From contig NZ_CPYD01000003.1 of the NCBI RefSeq assembly GCF_001112925.1, forward strand, positions 279,800 to 343,799: a stretch of 64,000 bases of DNA, in the 5' to 3' direction. The translations under genes and the position numbers were made by a program. The notes under the pieces are model-generated. The model was given only the letters and a program-made list of their open reading frames with translations. It made no database searches and was not told where the DNA came from. Every line of letters begins with the position of its first letter. Positions within the stretch are counted from its first letter, which is position 1. Of this stretch, positions 23,128 through 34,004 are shown piece after piece. Source of the DNA: Yersinia nurmii (GTDB taxonomy: Bacteria; Pseudomonadota; Gammaproteobacteria; Enterobacterales; Enterobacteriaceae).

Positions 23128-23964
23128 TCAGGCTTTAGGCTGCTGATCCAAAGGCGCAAACTTAAAATCGCCGCGCGGCTGGGCAGATTTGGTTTCCGGC
23201 CCGAACCAGTGGTTATAAATCTTCACCGCGTCACCGTCTTTCTCCAGTTTTTCCAATGTTTGATTTACCGCTGCAGTCAGACGATCCTCACCTTTAGGCA
23301 TTCCGATGCCTTGGTATTCTTTGGTAATACTGAATGGAGATATTTCAAAATCTGCTTTTTGCGCAGCGGGTACGTTACCCAGTAAACCCACTAATTTTGC
23401 ATCATCCTGAGTAATAGCCTGAACGTTACCATTACGCAAAGCGGTGAAAGCCAGCGGCGTATCATCGTAGGAGATCACTTTAGCGGTGGGATAACGCTCC
23501 CGCAGGGTAATTTCTTGTACCGTACCTTTATCCGCGCCGATACGCAGTTTGCCGATGTCCTCCGGCGTTTTTAGTACCCCTTTGCGGGCAATAAATTTCT
23601 GTCCCGTGGCAAAATAAGGCAGGCTAAAGTTCACTTGTTTAGCACGCTCATCGGTAATAGTGAAGTTGGCAGCGATCAAATCAACTTTTTTCGATGCTAA
23701 TAGCGGAATGCGGTTAGCTGGGTTTGTTGCCTTTAGCTCCAGCTTTACGCCTAAATCTTTTGCTATCGCATTAGCCACATCCACATCGTAGCCCACCAAC
23801 TTTTTACTTTGCTCATCAATGTAGCCAAACGGAGGATTGCTATCAAAAACCGCAATTCGCACCACACCAGCCTGTTTAATATCATCCAGTTTATCGGCGT
23901 GAGCCATGCCGGAAAGCGTAGCCAAACTGGCCAACAGCGTTAATGTGATCGCCTGGTGTTTCAT
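23128..23964 (-). CDS. Polar amino-acid ABC transporter, periplasmic binding protein
   Basis: A 278-residue family 3 solute-binding protein (GltI/HisJ type). A signal peptide (ITLTLLASLATLSGMAHA, cleaved after residue 23) is followed by the SBP_bac_3 start VVRIAVFDSNPPFGYID, the ligand-site segment LVGYDVDVANAIAKDLGV (Asp in GYDVD), DLIAANFTITDERAKQVNFS near 100, and GKLRIGADKGT near 145. It is a soluble periplasmic receptor that delivers an amino acid to the two downstream permeases. The absence of a lipobox favours a free protein. Confidence 0.92.
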   Translation of the reverse strand: MKHQAITLTLLASLATLSGMAHADKLDDIKQAGVVRIAVFDSNPPFGYIDEQSKKLVGYDVDVANAIAKDLGVKLELKATNPANRIPLLASKKVDLIAANFTITDERAKQVNFSLPYFATGQKFIARKGVLKTPEDIGKLRIGADKGTVQEITLRERYPTAKVISYDDTPLAFTALRNGNVQAITQDDAKLVGLLGNVPAAQKADFEISPFSITKEYQGIGMPKGEDRLTAAVNQTLEKLEKDGDAVKIYNHWFGPETKSAQPRGDFKFAPLDQQPKA

Positions 23965-24118
23965 GGATAGCTCCTAAGTGATTGATGTGCTGCATTGGCT
24001 ATAAGCTATCAATTTGGTTTTAGGTCAGGAAATAATATAAAACGCTATATTTATAACTATTTCAACCAAGCGAAGAATTTTGAGTATATTGGTCAGGGAA
24101 TCAGCGTGCGAGGCAATA

Positions 24119-24140
24119 AAAAGCCCGGAGAACCGGGCCG
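24119..24140 (-). terminator. phoU terminator
   Basis: GCCCGG / CCGGGC with a 4-base loop, followed on the minus strand by TTTTTA. It closes the pstSCAB-phoU operon just after the phoU stop. Confidence 0.85.
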
Positions 24141-24146
24141 ATAACG

Positions 24147-24866
24147 TTACTTTTTACCTTCGGAAAGCAGTTTTTCCAGATCGTCTCCACCCAAATGACG
24201 GAAATCATGACCTTTGACGAAATAAAAAATAAACTCACAGATATTCTGGCAACGATCGCCAATACGCTCAATAGAACGAGCGCAGAATAGAGCGGTTAAC
24301 ACGCTGGGAATAGTGCGGGAATCTTCCATCATATAGGTCATTAGCTGACGCACAATGCCTTCGTATTCCTGATCTACTTTTCGATCTTCACGATAAATTC
24401 GGATGGCTTCGTCTAGATCCATACGCGCGAAGGCATCCAGCACGTCATGTAGCATTTGCACCGTGTGGCGACCCAGAGATTCTAGGCTAACCAACAGCGG
24501 CTGATGCTGGTGGGAGAATTTCTCCAACGCCGTGCGGCAAATTTTGTCCGCTACGTCGCCAATACGTTCCAGTTCGGAAATAGTTTTGATAATCGCCATA
24601 ACCAAACGTAAATCGCTGGCGGTAGGCTGACGTTTAGCGATGATGCGCACGCAGGCTTCATCGATCGCCACTTCCATCATATTGACCTTTTTATCGCCTT
24701 CAATCACTCGCTTTGCCAGTTCACCATCCTGGTTATGCATCGCGGTGATAGCATCGGTCAGTTGCTGCTCAACCATGCCGCCCATGGTTAACACCTGGGT
24801 ACGGATATGCTCCAACTCAGCGTTGAACTGACCAGAGATATGTTTATTCAGATTCAGGTTATCCAT
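24147..24866 (-). CDS. phoU: Phosphate signalling regulator PhoU
   Basis: A 239-residue cytoplasmic all-helical protein made of two PhoU three-helix bundles. Each bundle has a metal-binding E/DxxxD motif, seen in [16 protein letters not shown] near 65 and in [16 protein letters not shown] near 195. It couples the Pst transporter to the PhoR kinase to shut off the Pho response when phosphate is plentiful. It is the last gene of the pst operon, with 134 bases between it and pstB. Confidence 0.98.
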   Translation of the reverse strand: MDNLNLNKHISGQFNAELEHIRTQVLTMGGMVEQQLTDAITAMHNQDGELAKRVIEGDKKVNMMEVAIDEACVRIIAKRQPTASDLRLVMAIIKTISELERIGDVADKICRTALEKFSHQHQPLLVSLESLGRHTVQMLHDVLDAFARMDLDEAIRIYREDRKVDQEYEGIVRQLMTYMMEDSRTIPSVLTALFCARSIERIGDRCQNICEFIFYFVKGHDFRHLGGDDLEKLLSEGKK

Positions 24867-25000
24867 AATACTTCCCGTACGTATAAGCCTATCCCAATAG
24901 GCGTAATGAACGCGATCCCGTTGCGGGCGCTCTGGCCGAAAGTCAATCCTCGACCAGACTAACTCGCAGGGTCAGTGTAATAGCCTAATGAGTCAGGCAA

Positions 25001-25792
<792 letters not shown>

Positions 25793-25837
25793 TTAGCTAA
25801 CGCAGCCTAAGCTACGCTTTTGAATTTGGGTGACGTA

Positions 25838-26725
25838 TCAGTATTTTTTCTTCGCGAAAATAACCCGCGCCAGAATATTCAATAGCAGAACGCACAGGGT
25901 AATCAGCAGCACACCGGCCCAGGCCAACTGTTGCCATTCGGCAAAAGGACTCATGGCAAACTTAAATATGGTGACCGGTAAATTGGCTATCGGCTGGCTC
26001 ATATCGGTACTCCAGAACTGATTGGAGAGCGAAGTGAACAGCAGCGGTGCCGTTTCCCCGGCGATACGGGCTATAGCCAACAGTACGCCGGTAAGGATGC
26101 CGGAGATTGACGCCTTCAATGTAATCGCAGAAATCATACGCCATTTAGGTGTTCCCAAGGCGTAGGCCGCTTCACGCAGGCTATCCGGTACGAGCTTCAG
26201 CATGTTTTCCGTGGTTCTTATCACAATCGGCACCTGTAACAGCGCCAGCGCAATAACCCCCGCCCAGCCGGAAAAGTGCTCCATTCTCGCCACTACAATG
26301 GTGTAAACGAACAGACCAACCACAATCGACGGAGCTGATAGCAGAATGTCATTGATAAACCGAATGATCTCCGCCAACCACGATTTGCGTCCATATTCAG
26401 CCAGATAGATACCGGCCATAATGCCAAGAGGAGTACCGATAACTGTGGCCCACAGAATCAGGAGTCCACTACCGGCAATGGCGTTAGCCAGCCCGCCACC
26501 AGCGGTATTCGGCGGCGGCGTCATTTCGGTAAACAGCGCCAAAGACATACCGTCTACGCCTTTGGTAATTGTGGAAAACAGAATCCACACCAGCCAGAAC
26601 AGGCCAAAAGCCATGGTCGCCAGAGATAAAATCAGTGCCAGCCGGTTCTTTTGACGGCGCCACGCCTGTTTCTTACGACGAGTTTCCAGTAAGGCTGCGT
26701 TAGTTTGCATATCCATAGTGGTCAT
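25838..26725 (-). CDS. pstA: Phosphate ABC transporter permease PstA
   Basis: A 295-residue inner-membrane permease with six hydrophobic spans. It starts with a basic cytoplasmic tail ([14 protein letters not shown]) and has the EAA-like loop [20 protein letters not shown] near 190. It pairs with PstC, whose stop is one base upstream of the PstA start codon, so the two are translationally coupled. Confidence 0.98.
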   Translation of the reverse strand: MTTMDMQTNAALLETRRKKQAWRRQKNRLALILSLATMAFGLFWLVWILFSTITKGVDGMSLALFTEMTPPPNTAGGGLANAIAGSGLLILWATVIGTPLGIMAGIYLAEYGRKSWLAEIIRFINDILLSAPSIVVGLFVYTIVVARMEHFSGWAGVIALALLQVPIVIRTTENMLKLVPDSLREAAYALGTPKWRMISAITLKASISGILTGVLLAIARIAGETAPLLFTSLSNQFWSTDMSQPIANLPVTIFKFAMSPFAEWQQLAWAGVLLITLCVLLLNILARVIFAKKKY

Positions 26726-26726
26726 A

Positions 26727-27683
26727 TTAGCGCCCCTCTTTCTTAGCCAGACGCAGAATCATCAGCTTCGACAATGCCAGAACAATAAAGGTGATGACGA
26801 ACAGAATTAACCCTAGCTCCATCAAGGCTGCGGTATGCAGGCCAGATTCGGCTTCGGCAAACTCATTGGCCAGCGCAGAGGTAATACTATTGCCCGGCAT
26901 AAACAGAGAGAAGCTGTCGAGTTGGTAGGTATTACCAATGATAAAGGTCACCGCCATAGTTTCCCCCAGCGCGCGCCCCAGCCCCAACATAACGCCGCCG
27001 ATCACCCCATTCTTGGTGAAAGGCAGCACAATACGCCAAATCACTTCCCAGGTGGTGCAGCCAATGCCGTAGGCAGACTCTTTCATCATCACCGGCGTTT
27101 GTTCAAATACATCACGCATAACGGACGCAATGTAAGGAATAATCATAATGGCCAATATTACACCGGCCGCCAGAATGCCGATGCCGAACGCCGGGCCTGA
27201 GAACAGCACGCCAACGATTGGAATACCTGAAAGGACATTACCGACAGGTTCCTGAAAATACTTGGCAAACAGCGGCGCAAAGACAAACAGCCCCCACATG
27301 CCGTAAACGATACTTGGGATAGCCGCCAGCAGCTCAATAGCTACGCCCAACGGGCGTTTCAGCCAGTTTGGCGCCAACTCAGTCAGGAATAACGCAATAC
27401 CAAAACTAACGGGAACGGCAATAATTAACGCAATTAACGAAGTAACCACCGTACCGTAAATAGGTACCAGCGCCCCGAATTGCTCGGCCGGTGCGTCCCA
27501 CTCTTTGGTCCACAGGAAAGCAAAACCGAATTTTTCGATACTCGGCCAGGAGGCAACAATCAGGGAAATAATGATCCCGCCCAGCAGGAATAGGGTTATT
27601 AACGCAGCCAGTTTTACCAGCGCGCCAAATATGATGTCACCGTGCTTGCTCGGTGCTTTGATAGTCGGCTTATAACCAGCCAT
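26727..27683 (-). CDS. pstC: Phosphate ABC transporter permease PstC
   Basis: A 318-residue inner-membrane permease. I start at the ATG at 27683 ([20 protein letters not shown]), which matches the E. coli length of 319; an upstream in-frame ATG would add five residues. It has six spans and an EAA loop ([20 protein letters not shown]) near residue 205. It forms the phosphate channel with PstA and receives phosphate from PstS. Confidence 0.97.
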   Translation of the reverse strand: MAGYKPTIKAPSKHGDIIFGALVKLAALITLFLLGGIIISLIVASWPSIEKFGFAFLWTKEWDAPAEQFGALVPIYGTVVTSLIALIIAVPVSFGIALFLTELAPNWLKRPLGVAIELLAAIPSIVYGMWGLFVFAPLFAKYFQEPVGNVLSGIPIVGVLFSGPAFGIGILAAGVILAIMIIPYIASVMRDVFEQTPVMMKESAYGIGCTTWEVIWRIVLPFTKNGVIGGVMLGLGRALGETMAVTFIIGNTYQLDSFSLFMPGNSITSALANEFAEAESGLHTAALMELGLILFVITFIVLALSKLMILRLAKKEGR

Positions 27684-27710
27684 AGACTCTCTTCTCATCC
27701 GGGTGTTATT

Positions 27711-27732
27711 TCCCTCCCCACACGGGGAGGGA
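27711..27732 (-). terminator. pstS-pstC intercistronic hairpin
   Basis: A 9-bp perfect stem TCCCTCCCC / GGGGAGGGA with a 4-base loop, without a good T tract. It is likely an attenuator or mRNA-stability element that keeps pstS expression above that of the permeases. Confidence 0.65.
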
Positions 27733-27785
27733 CAATTAATGGAACCAATTACAGTTTTTTACTGCTTTATTCGTTTCTATCGAGC

Positions 27786-28826
27786 TTAGAACAATGCTTT
27801 GCCTGAACTGTCTTTTATCTGCGTTTTCCAGGCCGCACGTACCTGCTCAACCACTTCGGCTGGCAAGGTTGCATAATCCAGTTCGCTAGCCTGTTTTGCG
27901 CCGTGGGTGTAAGCCCAGTCGAAGAATTTCAGGACTTCAGTGCCTTTCTCAGCATTCTTCTGGTTTTTGTGTAACAAAATGAAGGTAGTAGAAGTAATTG
28001 GCCACGCGCCTTCAGCATTCTGGTTAGTCAGGTCCTGAGCGAATGTTTTGCTCCAATCAACGCCTTTCGCCGCTGCACTGAAGTTTTCTTCCGTTGGGCT
28101 AACGGCTTTACCATCAGCACCAATGAGTTTGGTATAGGCCAGATTATTCTGTTTGGCGTAAGCGTATTCCACATAACCAATAGAACCCGGTAAACGCTGA
28201 ACGAAAGCAGCAATACCGTCGTTACCTTTACCGCCCAAACCGGTTGGCCAGTTAACCGTAGAGCCAGCACCGATTTTTTCTTTCCATTCCGCATTTACTT
28301 TAGCCAGATAACTGGTGAAAACGAATGAAGTGCCTGAACCATCGGCGCGACGAACCACCGCAATATTTTGATCCGGCAGTTTTACGTCTGGGTTCAATTT
28401 AACAATAGCTGGGTCATTCCACTTTTTCACATTGCCCAGATAAATATCACCCAGCGTTTTGCCGTCTAACGTCAATTCACCGGATTTCACACCCGGCAGG
28501 TTGACGGCCAGCACCACACCACCAATAACGGTAGGGAACTGGAACAAACCGTCCGCCGCTAGCTTGTCATCAGACAGCGGCGCATCAGAGGCACCGAAAT
28601 CAACGGTATTGGCGATGATTTGCTTCACGCCACCCGAAGAACCAATCCCCTGATAGTTAACTTTGTTACCTGTTTCTTTCTGATAAGAATCTGCCCACTT
28701 GGCATACACCGGCGCGGGGAATGTCGCACCTGCACCCGTCAGGCTTGCAGCAGCGAACGCGGACACAGTTGTCATAGATAAAGTCGCTGCCACAATGCTG
28801 GCTACGGTGGTACGCATCAGTCTCAT
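27786..28826 (-). CDS. pstS: Phosphate-binding periplasmic protein PstS
   Basis: A 346-residue periplasmic phosphate receptor. A signal peptide ([21 protein letters not shown], cleaved near 25) precedes the PstS start [18 protein letters not shown]. Phosphate-site segments are GSSGGVKQI near 63, the D in [10 protein letters not shown], and [14 protein letters not shown] near 160. It is the first gene of the operon, controlled by PhoB through the Pho boxes upstream, so strongly induced by phosphate starvation. Confidence 0.99.
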   Translation of the reverse strand: MRLMRTTVASIVAATLSMTTVSAFAAASLTGAGATFPAPVYAKWADSYQKETGNKVNYQGIGSSGGVKQIIANTVDFGASDAPLSDDKLAADGLFQFPTVIGGVVLAVNLPGVKSGELTLDGKTLGDIYLGNVKKWNDPAIVKLNPDVKLPDQNIAVVRRADGSGTSFVFTSYLAKVNAEWKEKIGAGSTVNWPTGLGGKGNDGIAAFVQRLPGSIGYVEYAYAKQNNLAYTKLIGADGKAVSPTEENFSAAAKGVDWSKTFAQDLTNQNAEGAWPITSTTFILLHKNQKNAEKGTEVLKFFDWAYTHGAKQASELDYATLPAEVVEQVRAAWKTQIKDSSGKALF

Positions 28827-28902
28827 AATCCCTCCTAATGGGATATTGGTATCAAACTCAAAATTGTTTTCATCAGATTAAGTATGGTGCAGGAGGGAAA
28901 AT

Positions 28903-28953
28903 AGGACAGTTTGGTGACAGAAAAATGTATGAAACATGACACTTTTATGACAA
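28903..28953 (-). promoter_or_regulatory. Tandem Pho boxes upstream of pstS
   Basis: Read on the minus strand, two PhoB-type boxes are visible: TTGTCATAAAAGTGTCAT (28953-28936) and CTGTCACCAAACTGTCCT (28920-28903), each with two TGTCA-like repeats 11 bases apart. The arrangement matches the double box of E. coli pstS. Confidence 0.85.
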
Positions 28954-29171
28954 CACAGAAAAGCAGCGGCAAAACCACCGACAACCATAGGTTTCATTCA
29001 GACATTTTGCCCACCAGCCAGAAGTGAACGAAACTACAAAGCGTGATTTAGAAATCGACTATGACAAACAATAGTTAACTAAACGATAAAACGCTATTTA
29101 TTACAGAGTGTGACTAGATACTCTCATAAAATGGTTATCTCCTAATATTCATAATATTAAAGGATAAAATC

Positions 29172-29840
29172 ATGACTATATCTATGGAAAGAGTAAAAAA
29201 TGAAATTAGAACTATTCTCGACACTGCAAAGGATCAGAAAAAGGTAACATCCAAAAGTGCCACAAAATTATATAACCTAATGAGAAAAATAAAAAATACA
29301 CCTCTTAGAGGTAGTCAAGAGTGTAAAACAAATGCAATCCATGATTTATATAATTTAAATGAAATATTAACACAACAGAAATCAAAACTAGTTAATGAAA
29401 AAAGCAAAGGAATACATGCATTATTAAATAAAATAAATACAGCAGAAGTAGAGAATAGCAACACAATAAATAATAGCATATATAACGCGGGAGAATCATC
29501 CTACATGCAAATGAATAATGAGTTATATGCTTCACAAGAACATCTCTACGAATCAATGAATGATGACGTTAATGGTTCACAAGAACACTTGTACGAATCA
29601 ATATATCATGACATTAATTGTGATAATCAAAAATATAGTAAACCGTTACCAATCAATAGAAAAGACAATATAGAAAAACACATAGATGAATCAACTGAAA
29701 TTACTAATGATATTGTTTTCATCAGCTCATCATCAGGAAGACTATCCCCAACATCTAATAATTTTTTTGCATCAAGCAACAAAGAACATTTTATACAGAT
29801 TATTAAAAACAATAAAATACATATAGTTAAGGTAAAATAA
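29172..29840 (+). CDS. Unknown A+T-rich protein with tandem Tyr-containing repeats (possible effector)
   Basis: I do not recognise this 222-residue protein. It has a good AAGGA ribosome-binding site 8 bases before the ATG and no stop within 223 codons in A+T-rich DNA, so it is probably real. Residues 1-95 are lysine-rich and predicted helical, without a signal peptide or membrane span. Residues 121-135 and 136-150 form a near-perfect 15-residue repeat (SQEHLYES...), encoded by a 45-base DNA repeat at 29531 and 29576. Just before it are YMQM (111-114) and ELYAS (117-121). Six tyrosines lie in about 45 residues, mostly in acidic Glu-x-Leu-Tyr contexts. The rest is polar and likely disordered. 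Base composition differs sharply from the flanking pstS and glmS, which suggests acquisition. A secreted effector is one inference; no secretion genes are nearby. Confidence 0.75.
   Translation: MTISMERVKNEIRTILDTAKDQKKVTSKSATKLYNLMRKIKNTPLRGSQECKTNAIHDLYNLNEILTQQKSKLVNEKSKGIHALLNKINTAEVENSNTINNSIYNAGESSYMQMNNELYASQEHLYESMNDDVNGSQEHLYESIYHDINCDNQKYSKPLPINRKDNIEKHIDESTEITNDIVFISSSSGRLSPTSNNFFASSNKEHFIQIIKNNKIHIVKVK
29531..29620 (+). repeat. Two tandem 45-base coding repeats
   Basis: TTCACAAGAACA begins at 29531 and TTCACAAGAACA again at 29576, each followed by CT(C/G)TACGAATCAAT or its near copy. The units encode the two 15-residue SQEHLYES repeats of the unknown protein. Confidence 0.85.
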
Positions 29841-29969
29841 AAAATATAAATTAATACATATCAGTAAGATATATCGATATTTACAGCCGGATCTTAGACG
29901 CTAAAAATTTTTTGATTATCAACGAAGCAATACGCAATGAATTTTCATTAGTCAATAATAGGTTGGGTA

Positions 29970-30011
29970 AAAAAATGCTGTTCAGCAGACTGAGAGCTCG
30001 CTGAACAGCAT
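29970..30011 (-). terminator. glmS terminator
   Basis: A 12-bp perfect stem ATGCTGTTCAGC / GCTGAACAGCAT with a 13-base loop, followed on the minus strand by a run of T residues. It lies 25-65 bases past the glmS stop. Confidence 0.9.
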
Positions 30012-30090
30012 ATGCATCTGATTTATAGCCCGAAATTACTCAACGGTAACCGATTTTGCTAGGTTACGTGGCTGATCCACATCAGTGCCC
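30005..30090 (-). other. Presumptive attTn7 site at the glmS 3' end
   Basis: The last codons of glmS (minus strand AACCTAGCAAAATCGG, then TTACCGTTGAGTAA) closely match the conserved TnsD-recognition sequence of E. coli. The Tn7 insertion point should fall about 25 bases beyond the stop, near 30011. No Tn7 ends or tns genes are visible, so the site appears empty of Tn7 itself. Confidence 0.7.
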
Positions 30091-31865
30091 TTGATCAAAG
30101 CTACGTGGTAAGACAGCAGTTGTAGCGGCACGGTATAGAAGATTGGAGCGATAATGTCTTCTACATGTGGCAGTTGGATAATTTTCATCCCTTCACTGTC
30201 GGAGAAACCCGCGTCCTGATCGGCAAAGACGTACAGCAAACCGCCGCGAGCACGTACTTCTTCGATGTTAGATTTCAGTTTTTCCAACAGATCGTTATTT
30301 GGCGCTACCACAATAACCGGCATATCAGCATCAATCAGCGCCAGAGGGCCGTGTTTCAATTCACCCGCTGCGTAAGCTTCCGCATGAATATAAGAAATTT
30401 CTTTCAGCTTCAACGCGCCTTCCATTGCGATCGGGTATTGATCGCCACGCCCCAAGAACAGAGCATGATGCTTATCAGAGAAACCTTCCGCCAGCGCTTC
30501 GATGGTTTTATCCAAGGATAGCATCTGCTCAATACGCGCAGGCAGAGCCTGTAACGCATGAACCACATAGTGCTCCAAGCTTTCCGGTTTGCCCTTCAAG
30601 CGGCCAATTTTAGCCACCAGCATCAGCAAAACGGTCAACTGAGTGGTAAAAGCTTTGGTCGATGCTACGCCGATTTCAGTCCCTGCTTTGGTCATTAGTG
30701 CCAAATCAGATTCACGTACCAACGAAGAGCCTGCTACGTTACAAATAGCCAGAGAACCCAGATAGCCCAGTTCTTTAGACAAACGTAAGGCTGCCAGCGT
30801 ATCCGCCGTTTCGCCAGACTGAGAAAGCGTAATCAACAGACTGTTTGGACGAACCGCAGATTTGCGGTAACGGAATTCAGAGGCAATTTCCACGTCGCAA
30901 GGCACGCCAGCCAAGGCTTCGAACCAATAGCGAGAAACCATGCCTGAGTTGTAAGAAGTGCCACAGGCGATGATTTGGATATGCTGAACGTCAGAGAGCA
31001 ATTTATCTGCGTTCGGACCCAGTTCAGACAGATCGATCAAACCGTGGTTCAAACGGCCTTCCAGCGTATTTTTAATCGCCATCGGCTGTTCGTAGATTTC
31101 TTTCTGCATGTAATGGCGATAAATACCCTTGTCGCCTGCATCATATTGAACCTGAGATTCAATTTCCGCACGTTCAACGGCGTTACCGCTTTTATCGAAG
31201 ATTTTCACACTGCGGCGAGTCACTTCAACCACATCACCTTCTTCTAGGAAGATAAAGCGGCGAGTGACTGGCAGCAAGGCCAGTTGATCAGAGGCGATAA
31301 AGTTTTCACCTACGCCACAGCCGATCACCAGCGGGCTACCGGACCGCGCGGCTACCAGAGTACTTGGGTCACGGCTATCCATCACTACGGTACCGTAGGC
31401 GCCGCGCAGCTGAGGAATAACGCGTTTCACCACTTCCAGCAAAGAACCGCCCTGTTGCTGCTCCCAGTGCACCAGATGAGCAATAACTTCGGTATCGGTC
31501 TCAGAATTGAACTTATAACCGCGGCTAATCAGCAATTCACGTAAGGGTTCGTGGTTTTCAATAATGCCGTTATGAACGACGGATATATATTCAGAAACAT
31601 GCGGGTGAGCATTCGATTCTGAAGGTTCGCCGTGAGTCGCCCAACGCGTGTGAGCAATACCTGTGCCACCGTGCAGTTCCGTGCTTTCTGCCGCATCGGA
31701 CAAAGCCTGAACTTTCCCCACGCGACGCAAACGGGTCATGTTACCTTTGGCATCAACTACCGCCAGACCGGCAGAGTCATAGCCACGGTATTCCAGACGG
31801 CGCAAGCCTTCGATCAGAATCTCAGCAATATCACGTTGCGCTACTGCGCCAACAATTCCACACAT
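30036..31865 (-). CDS. glmS: Glutamine-fructose-6-phosphate aminotransferase GlmS
   Basis: Makes glucosamine-6-phosphate from fructose-6-phosphate and glutamine, the first step of amino-sugar synthesis for peptidoglycan and LPS. It has 609 residues. The N-terminal glutaminase begins MCGIVGAV with the nucleophile Cys2 (HTRWATHG near 72); two SIS isomerase domains follow ([11 protein letters not shown] near 301, [12 protein letters not shown] near 347), and the C-terminus ends with [13 protein letters not shown]. In E. coli glmUS mRNA is processed by RNase E and regulated by GlmZ/GlmY; the gene order here supports the same scheme. Confidence 0.99.
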   Translation of the reverse strand: MCGIVGAVAQRDIAEILIEGLRRLEYRGYDSAGLAVVDAKGNMTRLRRVGKVQALSDAAESTELHGGTGIAHTRWATHGEPSESNAHPHVSEYISVVHNGIIENHEPLRELLISRGYKFNSETDTEVIAHLVHWEQQQGGSLLEVVKRVIPQLRGAYGTVVMDSRDPSTLVAARSGSPLVIGCGVGENFIASDQLALLPVTRRFIFLEEGDVVEVTRRSVKIFDKSGNAVERAEIESQVQYDAGDKGIYRHYMQKEIYEQPMAIKNTLEGRLNHGLIDLSELGPNADKLLSDVQHIQIIACGTSYNSGMVSRYWFEALAGVPCDVEIASEFRYRKSAVRPNSLLITLSQSGETADTLAALRLSKELGYLGSLAICNVAGSSLVRESDLALMTKAGTEIGVASTKAFTTQLTVLLMLVAKIGRLKGKPESLEHYVVHALQALPARIEQMLSLDKTIEALAEGFSDKHHALFLGRGDQYPIAMEGALKLKEISYIHAEAYAAGELKHGPLALIDADMPVIVVAPNNDLLEKLKSNIEEVRARGGLLYVFADQDAGFSDSEGMKIIQLPHVEDIIAPIFYTVPLQLLSYHVALIKGTDVDQPRNLAKSVTVE

Positions 31866-32028
31866 CAGTTTAATTCCTATTGAAGGTTCTTTAAAAAGAA
31901 CCCATTCGATGCCAGTGACCTGATTTTTCCGGATTTTCCGGGTTCCCCGAGCCTGTAGAGTTTGGGGATTATTATGTTTTGCTCGATCTTCTCAGCCGCT
32001 AATAGCTAAAAAAATCGGGCAAAACATT

Positions 32029-32055
32029 CCTTTCATGGCATGACACCATGAAAGG
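32029..32055 (-). promoter_or_regulatory. Hairpin in the glmU-glmS spacer
   Basis: A perfect 10-bp stem CCTTTCATGG / CCATGAAAGG just after the glmU stop. On the minus strand it is followed by AATGTTTTGCC, a weak T tract. It may be a partial terminator or a processing or stability element between the two cistrons. Confidence 0.6.
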
Positions 32056-32062
32056 ATATTAA

Positions 32063-33433
32063 TCAGCTTTTTTTGACCGGACGCTTCCAACCTTGAATAT
32101 TGACTTGCTTAACGCGGCTCAATACCAGCTCATTTTCAGCTACGTTACGGGTGACAGTCGTGCCAGCGCCAATAGTGGCACCTTTTTCGACGGTAACAGG
32201 CGCTACAAGTTGGGTATCAGAACCAACGAACACATCATCACCAATAATGGTTTTAAACTTGTTCTTACCATCATAGTTACAGGTGATGGTTCCTGCGCCG
32301 ATATTCACATCTGCGCCGATTTCAGCATCGCCTAAATAAGACAAGTGGCCAGCTTTTGATCCTTTACCCAAACGAGCTTTCTTCAGTTCGACGAAGTTGC
32401 CCACATGAGCCCCCTCAGCCAGCTCAGCGCCAGGACGCAGGCGAGCAAACGGCCCAACGGTACAGGCGCTATCCAAACGAGCATCTTCCAGCACGCTGTA
32501 AGGGCTGATTTCGCAATCATCGCCAATCACACAATTTTTCAACACACAGCCGCTGCCAATACGAACCCGATTGCCTAACGTCACTTTGCCTTCGATGATA
32601 ACGTTGGTGTCGATGGTGATATCACGACCGTGAGTTAACTCTCCGCGCAGATCAAAACGAGCTGGATCTAACAGCATTACGCCCGCCAGCAGCAGTTTTT
32701 CCGCTTGTTCAGACTGGAACTCACGTTCCAACGCAGCCAATTGCAGACGGTTATTAACGCCTTCAACTTCACTCAGGCGGGAAGGATGCACGGCTTCAAT
32801 CCTTTTACCGTCAGCATGTGCCAGAGCGATAATATCGGTGATATAAAACTCACCCTGCGCATTATTGTTATCCAGCATAGACAACCAGCGTTTCAGATCG
32901 CGTCCGTTAGCCACCAGAATACCCGTGTTAACCTCGTTAATTTCACGCTGGGCTTCACTAGCATCTTTATGCTCAACAATGCCGACCACTTCGCCGTTTT
33001 CACGCACGATGCGGCCATAACCGGTTGGATCGTCTAACTTAACCGTCAGTAGCCCGATACCGCCTTCTGGTTTAGCAGCAACCAAACGCTGCAAGGTATC
33101 CACAGAGATCAGTGGTACATCGCCATACAGCATCAAAATATCTTCATCATCAGAGAAATGAGGCGCAGCCTGCTGCATCGCATGACCCGTACCCAGTTGC
33201 TCAGCCTGTAACACCCAGTTTAATGCCGGATCGCTCAGCGTCTTTTTCAGTAAATCGCCACCATGGCCGTAAACCAGATGAACATTGCTGGAACCCAGCT
33301 TCATCGCAGCATCAATAACATGCTGAACCATAGGCTTGCCGGCCAATGGATGTAATACCTTGGGAAGGTCGGAATACATGCGCGTTCCCTTGCCCGCGGC
33401 AAGAATAACGACGCTCATTGTGCTGTTAGACAT
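32063..33433 (-). CDS. glmU: Bifunctional GlmU (UDP-GlcNAc pyrophosphorylase / GlcN-1-P acetyltransferase)
   Basis: Catalyses the last two steps to UDP-GlcNAc. From the ATG at 33433 it is 456 residues, the E. coli length; a TTG two codons earlier is possible. The N-terminal uridyltransferase has [18 protein letters not shown] near 10 and YGDVPL near 105. The C-terminal left-handed beta-helix acetyltransferase has hexapeptide repeats ([17 protein letters not shown]) and the acetyl-CoA region [11 protein letters not shown] near 362. It is upstream of glmS in the glmUS operon. Confidence 0.98.
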   Translation of the reverse strand: MSNSTMSVVILAAGKGTRMYSDLPKVLHPLAGKPMVQHVIDAAMKLGSSNVHLVYGHGGDLLKKTLSDPALNWVLQAEQLGTGHAMQQAAPHFSDDEDILMLYGDVPLISVDTLQRLVAAKPEGGIGLLTVKLDDPTGYGRIVRENGEVVGIVEHKDASEAQREINEVNTGILVANGRDLKRWLSMLDNNNAQGEFYITDIIALAHADGKRIEAVHPSRLSEVEGVNNRLQLAALEREFQSEQAEKLLLAGVMLLDPARFDLRGELTHGRDITIDTNVIIEGKVTLGNRVRIGSGCVLKNCVIGDDCEISPYSVLEDARLDSACTVGPFARLRPGAELAEGAHVGNFVELKKARLGKGSKAGHLSYLGDAEIGADVNIGAGTITCNYDGKNKFKTIIGDDVFVGSDTQLVAPVTVEKGATIGAGTTVTRNVAENELVLSRVKQVNIQGWKRPVKKS

Positions 33434-34004
33434 AAGCAACCTGATAACTCCAATTGAATTGACGGAAGTAAACCCGTTTACCGATAAAATTACTACATAT
33501 TTCTCAGCGAAAAACGCCGCAAAGCCTCACCGTTAAAGGATTGTTTCACTTAGCGAAAATCCAAAAAAAAGCGAGAAATACTGTCTGCGATCGACGACGT
33601 TTTACCACTATTATTGGCTGAGAAAGCCTAACTTTATCGCGCAATAAAACACTTATTTTACGGCAAGAAACAAGATAATTCAGAAAGAAAACGCCTTCCT
33701 CATGATCAACTCTCGCCGAAATAAGATATCCCACTCAAAGGTTAACGATGCTTTAGCATAGAAACACCATTACCGACTTTATATGTCCAATCATAGTTAT
33801 ACGGATCGCACCTTATTAAGTAAGGTTTAACAATCTTAAAAACACAATGAAATGACCGATTGGATTGGAAAAACCGAGAGGCGAGAACGAAGAAGAGAGA
33901 GAATAGTGGGATTCACAGAAAAGAAAAATGCCAGTCAGCTTGCGCTAACTGGCACCTTATTACTCTATAAATCAGGCTGCTTTAGGCAACCTGACTCGAT
34001 AAAG
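33434..34004. other. Spacer between atpC and glmU
   Basis: A 571-base gap. It carries the atp terminator near 33940 and presumably the glmU promoter. I see no credible gene in it. Confidence 0.6.
33920..33954 (-). terminator. atp operon terminator
   Basis: TGCCAGTCAGC / GCTAACTGGCA with a 4-base loop forms an 11-bp stem with one mismatch, followed on the minus strand by TTTTTCTTTTCT. It lies about 50 bases after the atpC stop. Confidence 0.85.

Noticed and set aside
29970..30060. Tn7 element at attTn7
   Set aside because: The target sequence is present but no Tn7 end motifs, target duplication or tns genes were found.
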